From assembly GCF_004116265.1 (NCBI RefSeq), contig NZ_QOUX01000030.1, forward strand, positions 1 to 64,000: a stretch of 64,000 bases of DNA, in the 5' to 3' direction. This DNA is from Anaerobacillus alkaliphilus. GTDB lineage: Bacteria > Bacillota > Bacilli > Bacillales > Anaerobacillaceae. Below, piece by piece: positions 17,816-25,394 of the stretch. The position numbers and the translations under genes are program-made. The notes beneath the pieces were generated by a model. That model did not search any database. It was not told where the DNA came from and saw only the letters and a list, made by a program, of their open reading frames with translations. Each line of letters opens with the position of its first letter. The first letter of the stretch is position 1.

Positions 17816-18625
17816 ATGAGCCAATTTGAAAGTCAAAAAGGTATGTTTATTGATACAACCCTTTGTCACGGTTGTAAGGCTTGTGAAGTAGCATGTAAGC
17901 AGTGGAATGAAATCCCAGCAAACCCCGCTCCTTCGTTAACAGGTAATAGTTATGACAATACAGGTGGTCTTGATGGCCAAAACTGGCGTCATGTTAAATT
18001 TATTGAGGATATCTCTGATGATCGCTCAGATTCTCGTTGGTTATTCCTTTCTGACTCCTGTAAACACTGTACGTTAGCTGGATGTATGTCAGTATGTCCT
18101 ACAAATGCAATTATTCGTACGGAGTTTGATACAGTTTACATTGACCACGATACTTGTATCGGCTGTAAATACTGTATTACAGGTTGTCCGTTTGGTGTAA
18201 TCGGAATTGGCGACCTTAGCGGAACAGCTGAAAAATGTTCACTATGTTATGATCGTCTTCAAGTAGGTCAAGAGCCAGCATGTGCACAATCATGTCCAAC
18301 TGACTCTATCGAATTCGGTGATGTAGAAGACTTAATGGTAATGGCTAGAAAAAGAGAAGAGTATCTACAATCAACTGGAAACTTTAAAGCAAAAGTTTAT
18401 GGAGACTCCGACATTTTAGGTGGTTTAAATGTATTCTATTTACTTCAAGATACACCTGAAAAGTACGGACTTCCTAGCAACCCACAAATGCCGCAAAAAA
18501 CAATGCTTGGTGGTTATTGGAGTAGTGTGTTCAGCTTATTTGCTGTAGGCCTAGTTTCCCTTCTAAGCTTCCGTTCGTATCGTGAACGCAAGTTGTTAGA
18601 AGAAAAAACCACGACAAGTGCGTAA
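17816..18625 (+). CDS. fdhB: Formate dehydrogenase iron-sulfur subunit
   Basis: A 269-residue electron-transfer subunit with four [4Fe-4S] ferredoxin-type cysteine groups: CHGCKACEVAC (about 17-27), CKHCTLAGCMSVC, CIGCKYCITGC and CSLCYDRL...CAQSC. A C-terminal hydrophobic helix (YWSSVFSLFAVGLVSLLSF, about 233-251) resembles the FdnH membrane anchor. It carries electrons from FdhA to the membrane subunit. It has no signal peptide; FdnH-type subunits ride out with the Tat-exported catalytic partner. Its ATG starts 1 nt after the fdhA stop, with RBS GGAGGGG inside the end of fdhA. Confidence 0.95.
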   Translation: MSQFESQKGMFIDTTLCHGCKACEVACKQWNEIPANPAPSLTGNSYDNTGGLDGQNWRHVKFIEDISDDRSDSRWLFLSDSCKHCTLAGCMSVCPTNAIIRTEFDTVYIDHDTCIGCKYCITGCPFGVIGIGDLSGTAEKCSLCYDRLQVGQEPACAQSCPTDSIEFGDVEDLMVMARKREEYLQSTGNFKAKVYGDSDILGGLNVFYLLQDTPEKYGLPSNPQMPQKTMLGGYWSSVFSLFAVGLVSLLSFRSYRERKLLEEKTTTSA

Positions 18626-18641
18626 TTGGGGGGACTAAAAA

Positions 18642-19577
18642 ATGTATAGTTATGAACTAACACAATTAAAAAGTCCAGATTTTCCTTTTATCATTATTTT
18701 CGACCTTTTCATTGGAGGTATCGCAGCAGGGGCATTCTTAATTACTGCCCTTCTGCTAGCCTTCGGTGGCAAAATAAATAAAGCAGGTTTACACCGTGCG
18801 TTTTACGTGACGATGGCTTTACTACCAGTATACGGGCTATTACTAATCCTTAAGCTAGATAAAAAAGAACGTTTCGTTAACGTTATGTGGCAATTTAGGG
18901 ACGGAAATATCATGTTGAACTGGGAGTCGCCAATGTCACTAGGGGCTTGGGTATTAAATGGATTAGGTGTTTTCGCAGTATTCGGTGTTTTATATGCTCT
19001 TAAGAAAGACAACTTACTACAGCTTCCATGGGCTAAGAAATTATATGACTTAGCTACTTGGTTACATGAAGGACCAATTGCAAAAGCATACCTTTCTGTA
19101 GGTGCAATTGTTGCAGCATGGTTCTCAGTTTATTTAGGAGTTCTTGTAACAACGTCTCAACTTCCAGCTTGGAATGCTACACCATTAATTCCAACGTTAT
19201 GGATCATTAGTGCAGTAATCACTGGCGTATCTGTTGTTATTTTATTACTTCTATTTACAAATCGTGGATCAATCCTTGATGAGTCAATTCAACGTTTAGA
19301 TAACATTGTAAAATCAGTGATCGTTGTAAATGTTGCGATGATTATCGTGTTTGTTATCGCTTTAGGACAATGGAGCGAAACAGTAACAAGAGGAATGTTT
19401 GGAATTCTATTATGGGGTGGCGTAGTAGTGGTTGGATTATTAGTTCCACTATTGTTAAAACTAAAGCCAAATCTCCTTGGTGTTAAGAATTCTTTAATCT
19501 TCTCAAGTGTATTACTTTTAGTAGGTGGATTTATCCTACGTTACGTTGTAATGATGGGGCCAATGTCATTTTGGTAA
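18642..19577 (+). CDS. NrfD/PsrC-family membrane subunit of formate dehydrogenase
   Basis: A 311-residue polytopic membrane protein of the NrfD (polysulfide reductase C) type with about eight to nine helices, starting FPFIIIFDLFIGGIAAGAFL. NrfD subunits exchange electrons with quinones without haem. This differs from E. coli FdnI, a haem b cytochrome. It is 16 nt downstream of fdhB with RBS GGGGGG, so it is part of one transcript and the likely membrane anchor and quinone-reactive partner of FdhAB. It is followed by a large palindrome rather than a classical terminator. Confidence 0.88.
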   Translation: MYSYELTQLKSPDFPFIIIFDLFIGGIAAGAFLITALLLAFGGKINKAGLHRAFYVTMALLPVYGLLLILKLDKKERFVNVMWQFRDGNIMLNWESPMSLGAWVLNGLGVFAVFGVLYALKKDNLLQLPWAKKLYDLATWLHEGPIAKAYLSVGAIVAAWFSVYLGVLVTTSQLPAWNATPLIPTLWIISAVITGVSVVILLLLFTNRGSILDESIQRLDNIVKSVIVVNVAMIIVFVIALGQWSETVTRGMFGILLWGGVVVVGLLVPLLLKLKPNLLGVKNSLIFSSVLLLVGGFILRYVVMMGPMSFW

Positions 19578-19940
19578 AATGAAAGGTGTAGAGCGTCGGT
19601 TTAGCGGCGACAAGCAAATGTTCTGACAGAAAAAAGTGTGGTTTTTCACTTTTTCTCTGGCAGAACATTTGACCTCGAGCCGCTGACGCTCAGAACTAGA
19701 CACAAAATTTCCATAAAAATCAAGGGAGATAGTGAGTCAATCTATTTGGCTTTCTTTCTCCTTTCTTTTACAATAAAACTGTAAACGTAAACATATTATA
19801 CCTAATTGTGAATAAATGAACTTTTGTTATTTTTTGTAAAAGTTCATTTATTTTCAAAATGTTAAAAGAAAATAAAAAGAGTAAAATCGTAATGAAAATG
19901 AGCTTGAAGAATGCTATAAAAAAGAGGAAGAGGGGCGATT
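19578..19940. other. Intergenic region after fdhC with a large palindrome
   Basis: The 363-nt gap contains the 101-nt palindrome annotated separately (19591-19691). The rest (19692-19940) is AT-rich, with no ORF or known RNA motif seen; a promoter for fdhE-mobA is likely but cannot be assigned. Confidence 0.5.
19591..19691. repeat. 101-nt near-perfect palindrome
   Basis: Nested complementary arms: GAGCGTC/GACGCTC, GCGGC/GCCGC, CAAATGTTCTG/CAGAACATTTG and AAAAAGTG/CACTTTTT around a TGGTTTTT loop. It lacks the T tract of a simple terminator. It could be a dispersed REP/MITE-like unit or an mRNA 3' stabiliser for fdhABC. Confidence 0.75.
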
Positions 19941-20801
19941 ATGAGTAGTATTAGAGGAGTAAAAAACGTTTGGAGTCGCTTAATTGACAATAACAAAGAT
20001 TTTAAAGCTGTTTCAAAAATTCATATTGATTTAGTTGAGAGACTAGAAAAAGTTGAGCCGTTAGTTGCAAGCTTAGAATTAAGTAATGATGACATTGCTG
20101 CTAAATTAGCAGAAGGGATTCCATACTTAGAAGGCCAAGAAGAGAAAATTGACCTACAGTTTGCGATGAAACATTTTCGTGAGCTATCTAATTGGACGGG
20201 ACTAGGTGATTCGCGTTCTATCTTTAAGAAAATGGGTAAAAAGGCAACTGATAAAGAGGTAGAACAATTGTTAAGAGCGTGGTTAACTGGCGATAGCACA
20301 GTTATTGATCAATTCGCTAATCAATATAATCTACAGTTAGATGTTCTATTTGTGGTAGCTCGCTATAGCTTACTACCAACCCTAAACCAATACCGTTTAG
20401 AATTTGAAAAAACAAAAGTGTTCAATGAGGAAGAGTGGATGAAGGACTATTGCCCGGTATGTGGTGATCAACACGGTCTAGCTGAATATCGTGGTAGTGA
20501 AAGATTTCGTCACTTTAGATGCTTGTCCTGTGCGGGAGACTGGGTATTCTGGCGAATTGCTTGTCCACACTGTGACAACAAGGATCATAATAAACTAAGT
20601 ACGTTAATGATTAAAGAAGAAAAGGCTTCATTTCAAATTGATACGTGTGAGGAATGTTATGGGTATGTGAAAGGAATAAACAAGTTAGATCCTTCTAGCC
20701 CGATGTTTTTGTTACTCGATGATTTTGCTACATTCCATTTAGATCTTCTAGCAAAAGAAAAAGGATATCACAGACAAGGTACCTCGACAACGCTGCAGTA
20801 G
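19941..20801 (+). CDS. fdhE: Formate dehydrogenase accessory protein FdhE
   Basis: A 286-residue protein needed to make active formate dehydrogenase; in relatives it binds the catalytic subunit and iron. The C-terminal half holds four CxxC pairs typical of FdhE: Cys171/174 (CPVC), 194/197 (CLSC), 208/211 (CPHC) and 236/239 (CEEC). The N-terminal half is helical. RBS AGAGGGG is before the ATG. mobA begins 26 nt later, giving a two-gene maturation unit downstream of the structural genes. Confidence 0.92.
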   Translation: MSSIRGVKNVWSRLIDNNKDFKAVSKIHIDLVERLEKVEPLVASLELSNDDIAAKLAEGIPYLEGQEEKIDLQFAMKHFRELSNWTGLGDSRSIFKKMGKKATDKEVEQLLRAWLTGDSTVIDQFANQYNLQLDVLFVVARYSLLPTLNQYRLEFEKTKVFNEEEWMKDYCPVCGDQHGLAEYRGSERFRHFRCLSCAGDWVFWRIACPHCDNKDHNKLSTLMIKEEKASFQIDTCEECYGYVKGINKLDPSSPMFLLLDDFATFHLDLLAKEKGYHRQGTSTTLQ

Positions 20802-20827
20802 ATAGAAAAAGAGGGAAGGGGATAAGC

Positions 20828-21427
20828 ATGAATGCTGGGTTAATTTTATTATCAGGTGGAAAGTCAAGTAGAATGGGGACAAACAAAGCACTTTTACCTA
20901 TTGAAGGAAAAGCAAATATCGAGCGTATTGTTGATAGCTTAGGTGATGAGTTTACTGATCGAGTGCTAGTAACAAATAGTCCAGATGAATATGCATTATT
21001 AAAAGAAAAAGTTAAAATTGTAACGGATATATATCCAGGCTTGGGACCACTTTCAGGCATACATGCTGGATTATTGGCTTCATCAGCAGAATATAATGTC
21101 GTTGTTGCTTGTGATATGCCGTTTGTCTCAAAAAAATTAGCACGACTATTAGTGGAGAAAAGCGTGGGATATCAAGCTGCCGTACCTCGTTTTAACGGTA
21201 TGAGACAACCATTGTTTGCGGTATATCACAAGTCTATTGTTAGTGAAATTGAGCAGTTCCTTAAGGGGAATGATTTCCGAGTCAATAATTTATGGGGAAA
21301 AGTAAAGATGTTATGGGTTGAGGATGAAAGTTTACAGTCAATTCCGGAAGTCGAAAAAGCCTTTTTTAACATGAATTATCCAGAGGAATATGATCAGGTG
21401 AAAAAATGGGTGTCAAAAGAACTATAG
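20828..21427 (+). CDS. mobA: Molybdenum cofactor guanylyltransferase MobA
   Basis: A 199-residue nucleotidyltransferase adding GMP to molybdopterin to form MGD, the bis-MGD precursor needed by FdhA. Motifs: the NTP-binding loop LLSGGKSSRMGTNKALLPI near the N-terminus, the LGPLSGIHAGL segment, and CDMPF (about 97-101), the metal-binding aspartate. RBS GAAGGGG. It ends at a strong terminator. The pairing with fdhE and the nearby modABC indicates a molybdenum rather than only tungsten enzyme, although ModA-type systems can carry both. Confidence 0.93.
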   Translation: MNAGLILLSGGKSSRMGTNKALLPIEGKANIERIVDSLGDEFTDRVLVTNSPDEYALLKEKVKIVTDIYPGLGPLSGIHAGLLASSAEYNVVVACDMPFVSKKLARLLVEKSVGYQAAVPRFNGMRQPLFAVYHKSIVSEIEQFLKGNDFRVNNLWGKVKMLWVEDESLQSIPEVEKAFFNMNYPEEYDQVKKWVSKEL

Positions 21428-21464
21428 TTATACAAATAAGAATATAATAGTTCGATTATCATTG

Positions 21465-21492
21465 GAGTTGATTACGATCAACTCTTTTTTTT
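21465..21492 (+). terminator. Terminator after fdhE-mobA
   Basis: Perfect stem GAGTTGAT-TACG-ATCAACTC followed by eight T. Confidence 0.93.
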
Positions 21493-21766
21493 ATGGTATT
21501 GCTCTTACATAGTTAATTTAGAATGTATAATACCAATTTATTTTTCGCTACTTAGTATTTTGGTTGGAGAGAGTAGGAAGAGTGTACTGAATAAATAGTA
21601 GTATATAAAGTCATGTATGTTGGAGGAAACCGATTTAAGGACTTTCAGTTCTGAATTTTTTGATAGTATATAAGTCTCGATGTGAAAATTCAGAAAATGA
21701 TATTTTTGTTGGATAGGCTAAAACAAACATTTTATTTAAGATAATGACATAACATCACAGATTACG
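21493..21766. other. 5' leader/promoter region of the Tad pilus locus
   Basis: About 270 AT-rich nt between the mobA terminator and the c-di-GMP riboswitch. No ORF of convincing length was found (a 13-codon ATG frame at 21614 is not credible). The promoter should lie here, but no clear -35/-10 pair was identified. Confidence 0.45.
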
Positions 21767-21887
21767 ACAAACTTTTCGCTGTATCACGATAAAGGCAAAG
21801 CTAATGAAAGTTAGTGACGCAAAGCTAAAGGGGCTAAGGTGGACCTCCACTACGCCAGCCAGTTTCCGAAAGAAATAGGGAGTTTGT
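21767..21887 (+). ncRNA. Cyclic di-GMP-I riboswitch (GEMM-I)
   Basis: The conserved GEMM-I core is present in order: AAAGGCAAAGC (21791-21801), a hairpin capped by a GAAA tetraloop (CTAAT-GAAA-GTTAG), the invariant GACGCAAAGC (21816-21825), GGGGCTAAGG, a second hairpin arm and CGCCAGCC (21853-21860). P1 can form from TTTTCG (21773-21778) with CGAAAG (21867-21872), extended by ACAAACT/AGTTTGT (21767-21773 / 21881-21887). It sits directly upstream of a rho-independent terminator and the Tad/Flp pilus genes, so c-di-GMP probably controls transcription read-through. Confidence 0.93.
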
Positions 21888-21890
21888 TTT

Positions 21891-21913
21891 TACTATTGCT
21901 TATGCAAATAGTA
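21891..21913 (+). other. Hairpin between riboswitch and terminator
   Basis: TACTATTGC-TTAT-GCAAATAGTA, a stem with one bulge. A smaller hairpin ACACC/GGTGT follows at 21924-21939. They may belong to the riboswitch expression platform. Confidence 0.45.
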
Positions 21914-21941
21914 TATACATAGTACACCTATCATGGTGTTC

Positions 21942-21972
21942 AACCCCACTTTCGGTAAGGTGGGGTTATTTT
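21942..21972 (+). terminator. Riboswitch-controlled terminator
   Basis: Stem AACCCCACTTT-CGGT-AAGGTGGGGTT (11 bp with one U-G pair), then ATTTTATTT. It lies between the c-di-GMP aptamer and the first pilus-locus gene, so it is the probable regulated element. CCACTTT in its 5' arm could alternatively pair with AAGGTGG in the aptamer (21836-21842). Confidence 0.85.
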
Positions 21973-21997
21973 ATTTGAGGCAAGGGGCGTAAAAGTT

Positions 21998-22375
21998 ATG
22001 GTGAAGCTTGTAAATGGTAGCAACGGCAAGATATTAGCGGAAGATCTAAAAGTTGCTGATACATTTTTATCGAGGCTTCGTGGATTAATGTTTACCGACA
22101 CCTTACCTTCAAATTGTGCCTTGCACATTATACCCTGCCGATCAATTCATAGCTTTTTTATGAACTATGCAATTGATGTAGTGTATCTAAATGCAAATAT
22201 GCAAATTGTGGCTATCGATGAAGCGGTAGCTCCAGGGAAAATTGGAAAATTGCACAAAGGCACTATCTCAGTTGTAGAGCTGCCAGCCGGAAAAGTTGCA
22301 GCTACAGAAACAAGAGTAGGAAACTACTTACAAAAAATCGAAAAGGGAGAGGATTTATATGTTAAACAAATTTAA
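21998..22375 (+). CDS. DUF192 family protein
   Basis: A 125-residue protein of the DUF192 family, recognised by RLRGLMF, the CRSIHSFFMNYAIDVVYL core and the VELPAGKV turn. Function is unknown; many members are secreted, but this one shows no signal peptide. It is the first gene after the c-di-GMP riboswitch, and its 3' end overlaps the start of the flp pilin gene by 17 nt, so the two are translationally linked. DUF192 genes recur beside Tad pilus loci, suggesting a role in pilus biogenesis; that is inference. Confidence 0.85.
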   Translation: MVKLVNGSNGKILAEDLKVADTFLSRLRGLMFTDTLPSNCALHIIPCRSIHSFFMNYAIDVVYLNANMQIVAIDEAVAPGKIGKLHKGTISVVELPAGKVAATETRVGNYLQKIEKGEDLYVKQI

Positions 22376-22541
22376 ACAATTAGTAGTTCAAGAAGAAGGA
22401 CAAGGTATGACGGAGTATGGGTTGATTTTAGGGTTAATAGCAGTGGTTGTAATTGGTGCGTTATCCTTGTTGGGTGGAGAGGTTAAAGGAATTTTTAATG
22501 ATATAGTTTTAAAGTTTAATCCTGAAGCTAAAGTAGATTAA
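22359..22541 (+). CDS. flp: Flp-type (type IVb) pilin
   Basis: A 60-residue major pilin. A short basic leader (MLNKFKQLVVQEEG) ends in Gly14. The predicted TadV cleavage EEG|QGMTEYG places Glu at +5 and Tyr at +6 of the mature protein, the Flp signature. The hydrophobic helix TEYGLILGLIAVVVIGALSL follows and the tail is short. Overlaps the DUF192 gene; RBS GGAGAGGA. A terminator directly follows, so more pilin than machinery mRNA is expected. Confidence 0.95.
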   Translation: MLNKFKQLVVQEEGQGMTEYGLILGLIAVVVIGALSLLGGEVKGIFNDIVLKFNPEAKVD

Positions 22542-22556
22542 TTATAAGAAATTTTT

Positions 22557-22588
22557 AAGGCTTTACGTTTACTGCGTAAAGCCTTTTT
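22557..22588 (+). terminator. Intra-locus terminator after flp
   Basis: Stem AAGGCTTTACG / CGTAAAGCCTT with a five-T tail, between the pilin and the assembly genes. Partial read-through would set the pilin-to-machinery ratio. Confidence 0.85.
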
Positions 22589-22641
22589 AAAAGAAGTAAA
22601 TTAATGGTACAGTGAAATTTTATACCTAGTGAGGGAAATAT

Positions 22642-23148
22642 ATGTTATGGATTAATCTATTATTACTAGTTTTACTTCTTATATGCTTAATCACAGATTT
22701 GAAAAGTAGAAAGATTTATAACAAGGTTTTGTTTCCGACTCTAGCTTTTGCCTTTGTTGCCAACATAACCATTAGTGGTTGGTCAGGACTTGGATCTGTC
22801 TTAGTAGGTTTTCTAGTTGGTTTAGCAATTCTACTTATCCCTTTTTTATTAGGTGGAATGGGAGCCGGAGATGTAAAGCTTTTAGCAGTGATAGGCGCTT
22901 TAAAAGGTTCTGAATTTGTATTTACGACAGCGCTTTATATGGCATTAGTCGGAGGGGTTATTGCTTTAATTATTATCTTGATGAAAAAAGGAAGAGCTAA
23001 AGGACTATTGTATTATCTTGCTGCAAGAAAACATGGAATTGAACTTCCCTATGAAAAAAGTGCCCTGGCTGCAAAATATCCTTATGGTGTTGCGATTGTT
23101 GCAGGTGCTTTATTTGCCTTATTTATTCAGGAAACAAATCCATTCTAG
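22642..23148 (+). CDS. Prepilin peptidase (TadV/CpaA, A24 family)
   Basis: A 168-residue integral membrane aspartic protease that cleaves Flp-type prepilins. Two catalytic aspartates are visible: ITDLKSRKI (about residue 19) and the GxGD motif GMGAGDVKLL (about residue 77). There are about five to six hydrophobic helices. It lacks the N-terminal methylase domain of PilD, as usual for TadV/CpaA. RBS GAGGGA. It is the first gene after the flp terminator, and its likely substrates Flp and TadE are encoded in the same locus. Confidence 0.93.
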   Translation: MLWINLLLLVLLLICLITDLKSRKIYNKVLFPTLAFAFVANITISGWSGLGSVLVGFLVGLAILLIPFLLGGMGAGDVKLLAVIGALKGSEFVFTTALYMALVGGVIALIIILMKKGRAKGLLYYLAARKHGIELPYEKSALAAKYPYGVAIVAGALFALFIQETNPF

Positions 23149-23258
23149 TAAAAATTATTACTCACCTTACTACCTCAGTAAAAAAGCTGGATAGTAGTGG
23201 GGATTTTCAGTTTTATAGAGATGTTTTCTTAATTAGATTTGGTAAAGGAGAGGATAGA

Positions 23259-23642
23259 GTGAAATCTGAAGATGGACAAGCTTTAGTAGAATTTGCACTT
23301 GTTTTTATGTTACTAATGTTGCTTCTCTGTGGAATTGTTGACTTTGGACGTGCGTTTCATGCCTATCTTGCTCTTGATCATGCAGGGCGAGAAGCAGCCA
23401 GAATCGCTAGTATTGGAGAAAATGATGTGAAGGTTAGAGACGCAGCTAAGGCGGCGGTTCGACACCTGTCCATTAATGATACAAATATTAGCATAATTCC
23501 TGCCGCTAATATTCGTAAGCAAGGAGATTTTGCAACTGTGACACTTACCTATGACCTTGAATTTATTACACCGTTAATTGGTCGATTATTTACAGATAAT
23601 CTTCTTAGTATTGAAAGTCGAACTGTCATGAGAGTGGAGTGA
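23259..23642 (+). CDS. tadE: TadE-like minor pseudopilin
   Basis: A 127-residue protein with a prepilin-like N-terminus: EDG|QALVEFALVFMLLMLLL, cleavage after Gly6 and Glu at +5. The hydrophobic helix spans about residues 8-30, followed by the TadE-type FGRAFHAYLALDHAGREAAR. The C-terminal part is beta-rich (ATVTLTYDLEF). GTG start with RBS AAAGGAGAGG at 7-nt spacing. The next gene (TadG-like) begins 4 nt after the stop. Probably a minor pilus component or assembly initiator. Confidence 0.92.
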   Translation: MKSEDGQALVEFALVFMLLMLLLCGIVDFGRAFHAYLALDHAGREAARIASIGENDVKVRDAAKAAVRHLSINDTNISIIPAANIRKQGDFATVTLTYDLEFITPLIGRLFTDNLLSIESRTVMRVE

Positions 23643-23646
23643 AATT

Positions 23647-24600
23647 ATGAGAAGCTGGTTGAAAATAACTTGTCGAAAGCTTTATCGAGACCAACAAGGT
23701 GGTGTACTTGTTCTTGTCGCACTGATGATGGTTGTTTTACTAGGGGTTACAGCACTAGTAGTGGATCTTGGTAGAGTTTATGCTGAACAGAGTTCATTAC
23801 AAAAAGCGCTAGATGCATCAGTTTTAGCTGGTGCACAAGGCCTAATCAAGAAAGAGACGCAAACACAAACGCAAGCGGAAGCACAGGCGATTTCCTATGC
23901 AAAGGATATCTCGAAAAAAAATTCTTACATCCTTAATGATAGTGATATAAAAGTAACTAGTAGCTATATTAAAGTATCTAAGGAAGTTTCGGTGCCAATG
24001 ACTTTCGCAAAAGTGATTGGTTTTAATGAAATTACTTTTTCAAAAGAAGCAACAGCTTTAATAGGACCATTAGGTTCTTCCATAGGTGTTACACCAATCG
24101 CGGTGGAGAAAAAAAACATCCCGGATGGTAAGGAATTAAAATGTTCTAATACAGGTAATCAAAGAGGAAATTGTGGATATTTGGATATCGTTGGGAGCGG
24201 AGCAACTACCCTAGCTGATGGGATCAGAAACGGAGTTAAAATTTACGTAAAGGATGAAGTTAAATTTGAATTTGATACCGAAACAGGACAAAAATGGGGT
24301 CCTGTTAAATCTGCATTCGAACACCTAATTGATCTGGATAAAAATAAACTGCACTGCCAAAGTAAAAGTACAGCCGATAAAAATTGTAAAAGAGTGATTA
24401 CAGTTGCTGTTGTTGATACTTTTGATTATGTCCACGGAAAAGACACGATTGAGGTAGTTGGTTTTGCTGCTTATTGGCTTTCTTCAATTAATAACGGGCA
24501 AAAAAGTGTTAGAGGTGAATTTATCAATATGATAGGTTTAGGTGAAATATCAGAGAATGGTCAAAACTATGGTACGTACGTTGTAAAATTAACGGATTAA
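23647..24600 (+). CDS. TadG-like pilus assembly protein
   Basis: A 317-residue protein with an N-terminal membrane helix (VLVLVALMMVVLLGVTALVV, about 21-40). Then comes the TadG/TadE-like DLGRVYAEQSSLQKALDASVLAGAQ segment typical of Tad_N proteins. The extracytoplasmic remainder (about 45-317) has four to five cysteines (e.g. CSNTGNQRGNCGY) that could form disulfides. It lies directly after tadE, so the two probably act together in pilus assembly or attachment. No von Willebrand domain was recognised, unlike some proteobacterial TadG. Confidence 0.85.
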   Translation: MRSWLKITCRKLYRDQQGGVLVLVALMMVVLLGVTALVVDLGRVYAEQSSLQKALDASVLAGAQGLIKKETQTQTQAEAQAISYAKDISKKNSYILNDSDIKVTSSYIKVSKEVSVPMTFAKVIGFNEITFSKEATALIGPLGSSIGVTPIAVEKKNIPDGKELKCSNTGNQRGNCGYLDIVGSGATTLADGIRNGVKIYVKDEVKFEFDTETGQKWGPVKSAFEHLIDLDKNKLHCQSKSTADKNCKRVITVAVVDTFDYVHGKDTIEVVGFAAYWLSSINNGQKSVRGEFINMIGLGEISENGQNYGTYVVKLTD

Positions 24601-24671
24601 AACATTAGTTCTAGACCTGTTATGTTTACTGAGTCATAGTTTTTAATTTAGATCCTAGGTAGGTGTACTGA

Positions 24672-25364
24672 GTGAGTTCTAAGTCAATTTTTCTTCTCGC
24701 AATTATTATGGGTGGAATTACTACCCTTTTATTTAATAACTACCTTAAAAATTCAACAGCTCCTACTGCAGCAATCGTTACCGAAAATACGGTCGAGATT
24801 ATCGTAGCAGCAGAGCCATTAAAGAAAAATGAACGAATAACAGCAGAGAAATTGGAATTTAAAACGATTCCTGAGAGTGCCCTTCATCCACAAACTCTTA
24901 TGACTAAAGAGGAGTTAGAAGGACTTTTCGTAACTGCAGATATGCAAACAGGTGAGGCCTTTTTTAGTCACCGTGTTCAAAGTGAGGAAGATGAAAAGCT
25001 ATTCATATCACGGAAAGTAAAACCAGGCTATCGTGCGGTATCGGTTTCTGTTAATTATGTAGAATCGGTCTCAACTTTAACGGAGCCAGAGGACCTAGTA
25101 GATATTATTTTTACAGAAACGATTGAAAAAGAAGATAAAGAAGAAATAGTAACGAAATTGCTTTTTGAAAAGGTTCGTGTGTTAGCTGTAGGTAGAAAGA
25201 TGGTAGAACCAACTTCACCGGAAAGTTACTCCGAATATAGTACCGTAACGCTAGAATTAACGCCTGCTGATGCTATAAAAATAGTTAATGTTTCAGAACG
25301 AGGAAGTATTCATCTCATGCTAAATAGTCGAATTGATGAACCTTCTGATAATAGTAGTAAGTAA
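24672..25364 (+). CDS. cpaB: Flp pilus assembly protein CpaB/RcpC
   Basis: A 230-residue protein with an N-terminal membrane anchor (about 4-22, SIFLLAIIMGGITTLLF) and a SAF/CpaB domain: IIVAAEPLKKNERITAEKLE, then GEAFFSHRV, and a C-terminal RcpC half containing GYRAVSVSVNYVESVSTL. In other Tad systems RcpC/CpaB lies in the envelope near the secretin; a Gram-positive cell has no outer membrane, so here it probably guides the pilus through the wall. GTG start after TAGGTAGGTG. Confidence 0.88.
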   Translation: MSSKSIFLLAIIMGGITTLLFNNYLKNSTAPTAAIVTENTVEIIVAAEPLKKNERITAEKLEFKTIPESALHPQTLMTKEELEGLFVTADMQTGEAFFSHRVQSEEDEKLFISRKVKPGYRAVSVSVNYVESVSTLTEPEDLVDIIFTETIEKEDKEEIVTKLLFEKVRVLAVGRKMVEPTSPESYSEYSTVTLELTPADAIKIVNVSERGSIHLMLNSRIDEPSDNSSK

Positions 25365-25394
25365 ATCTTTTCTAAGAACTATGGGGGTGACGAT

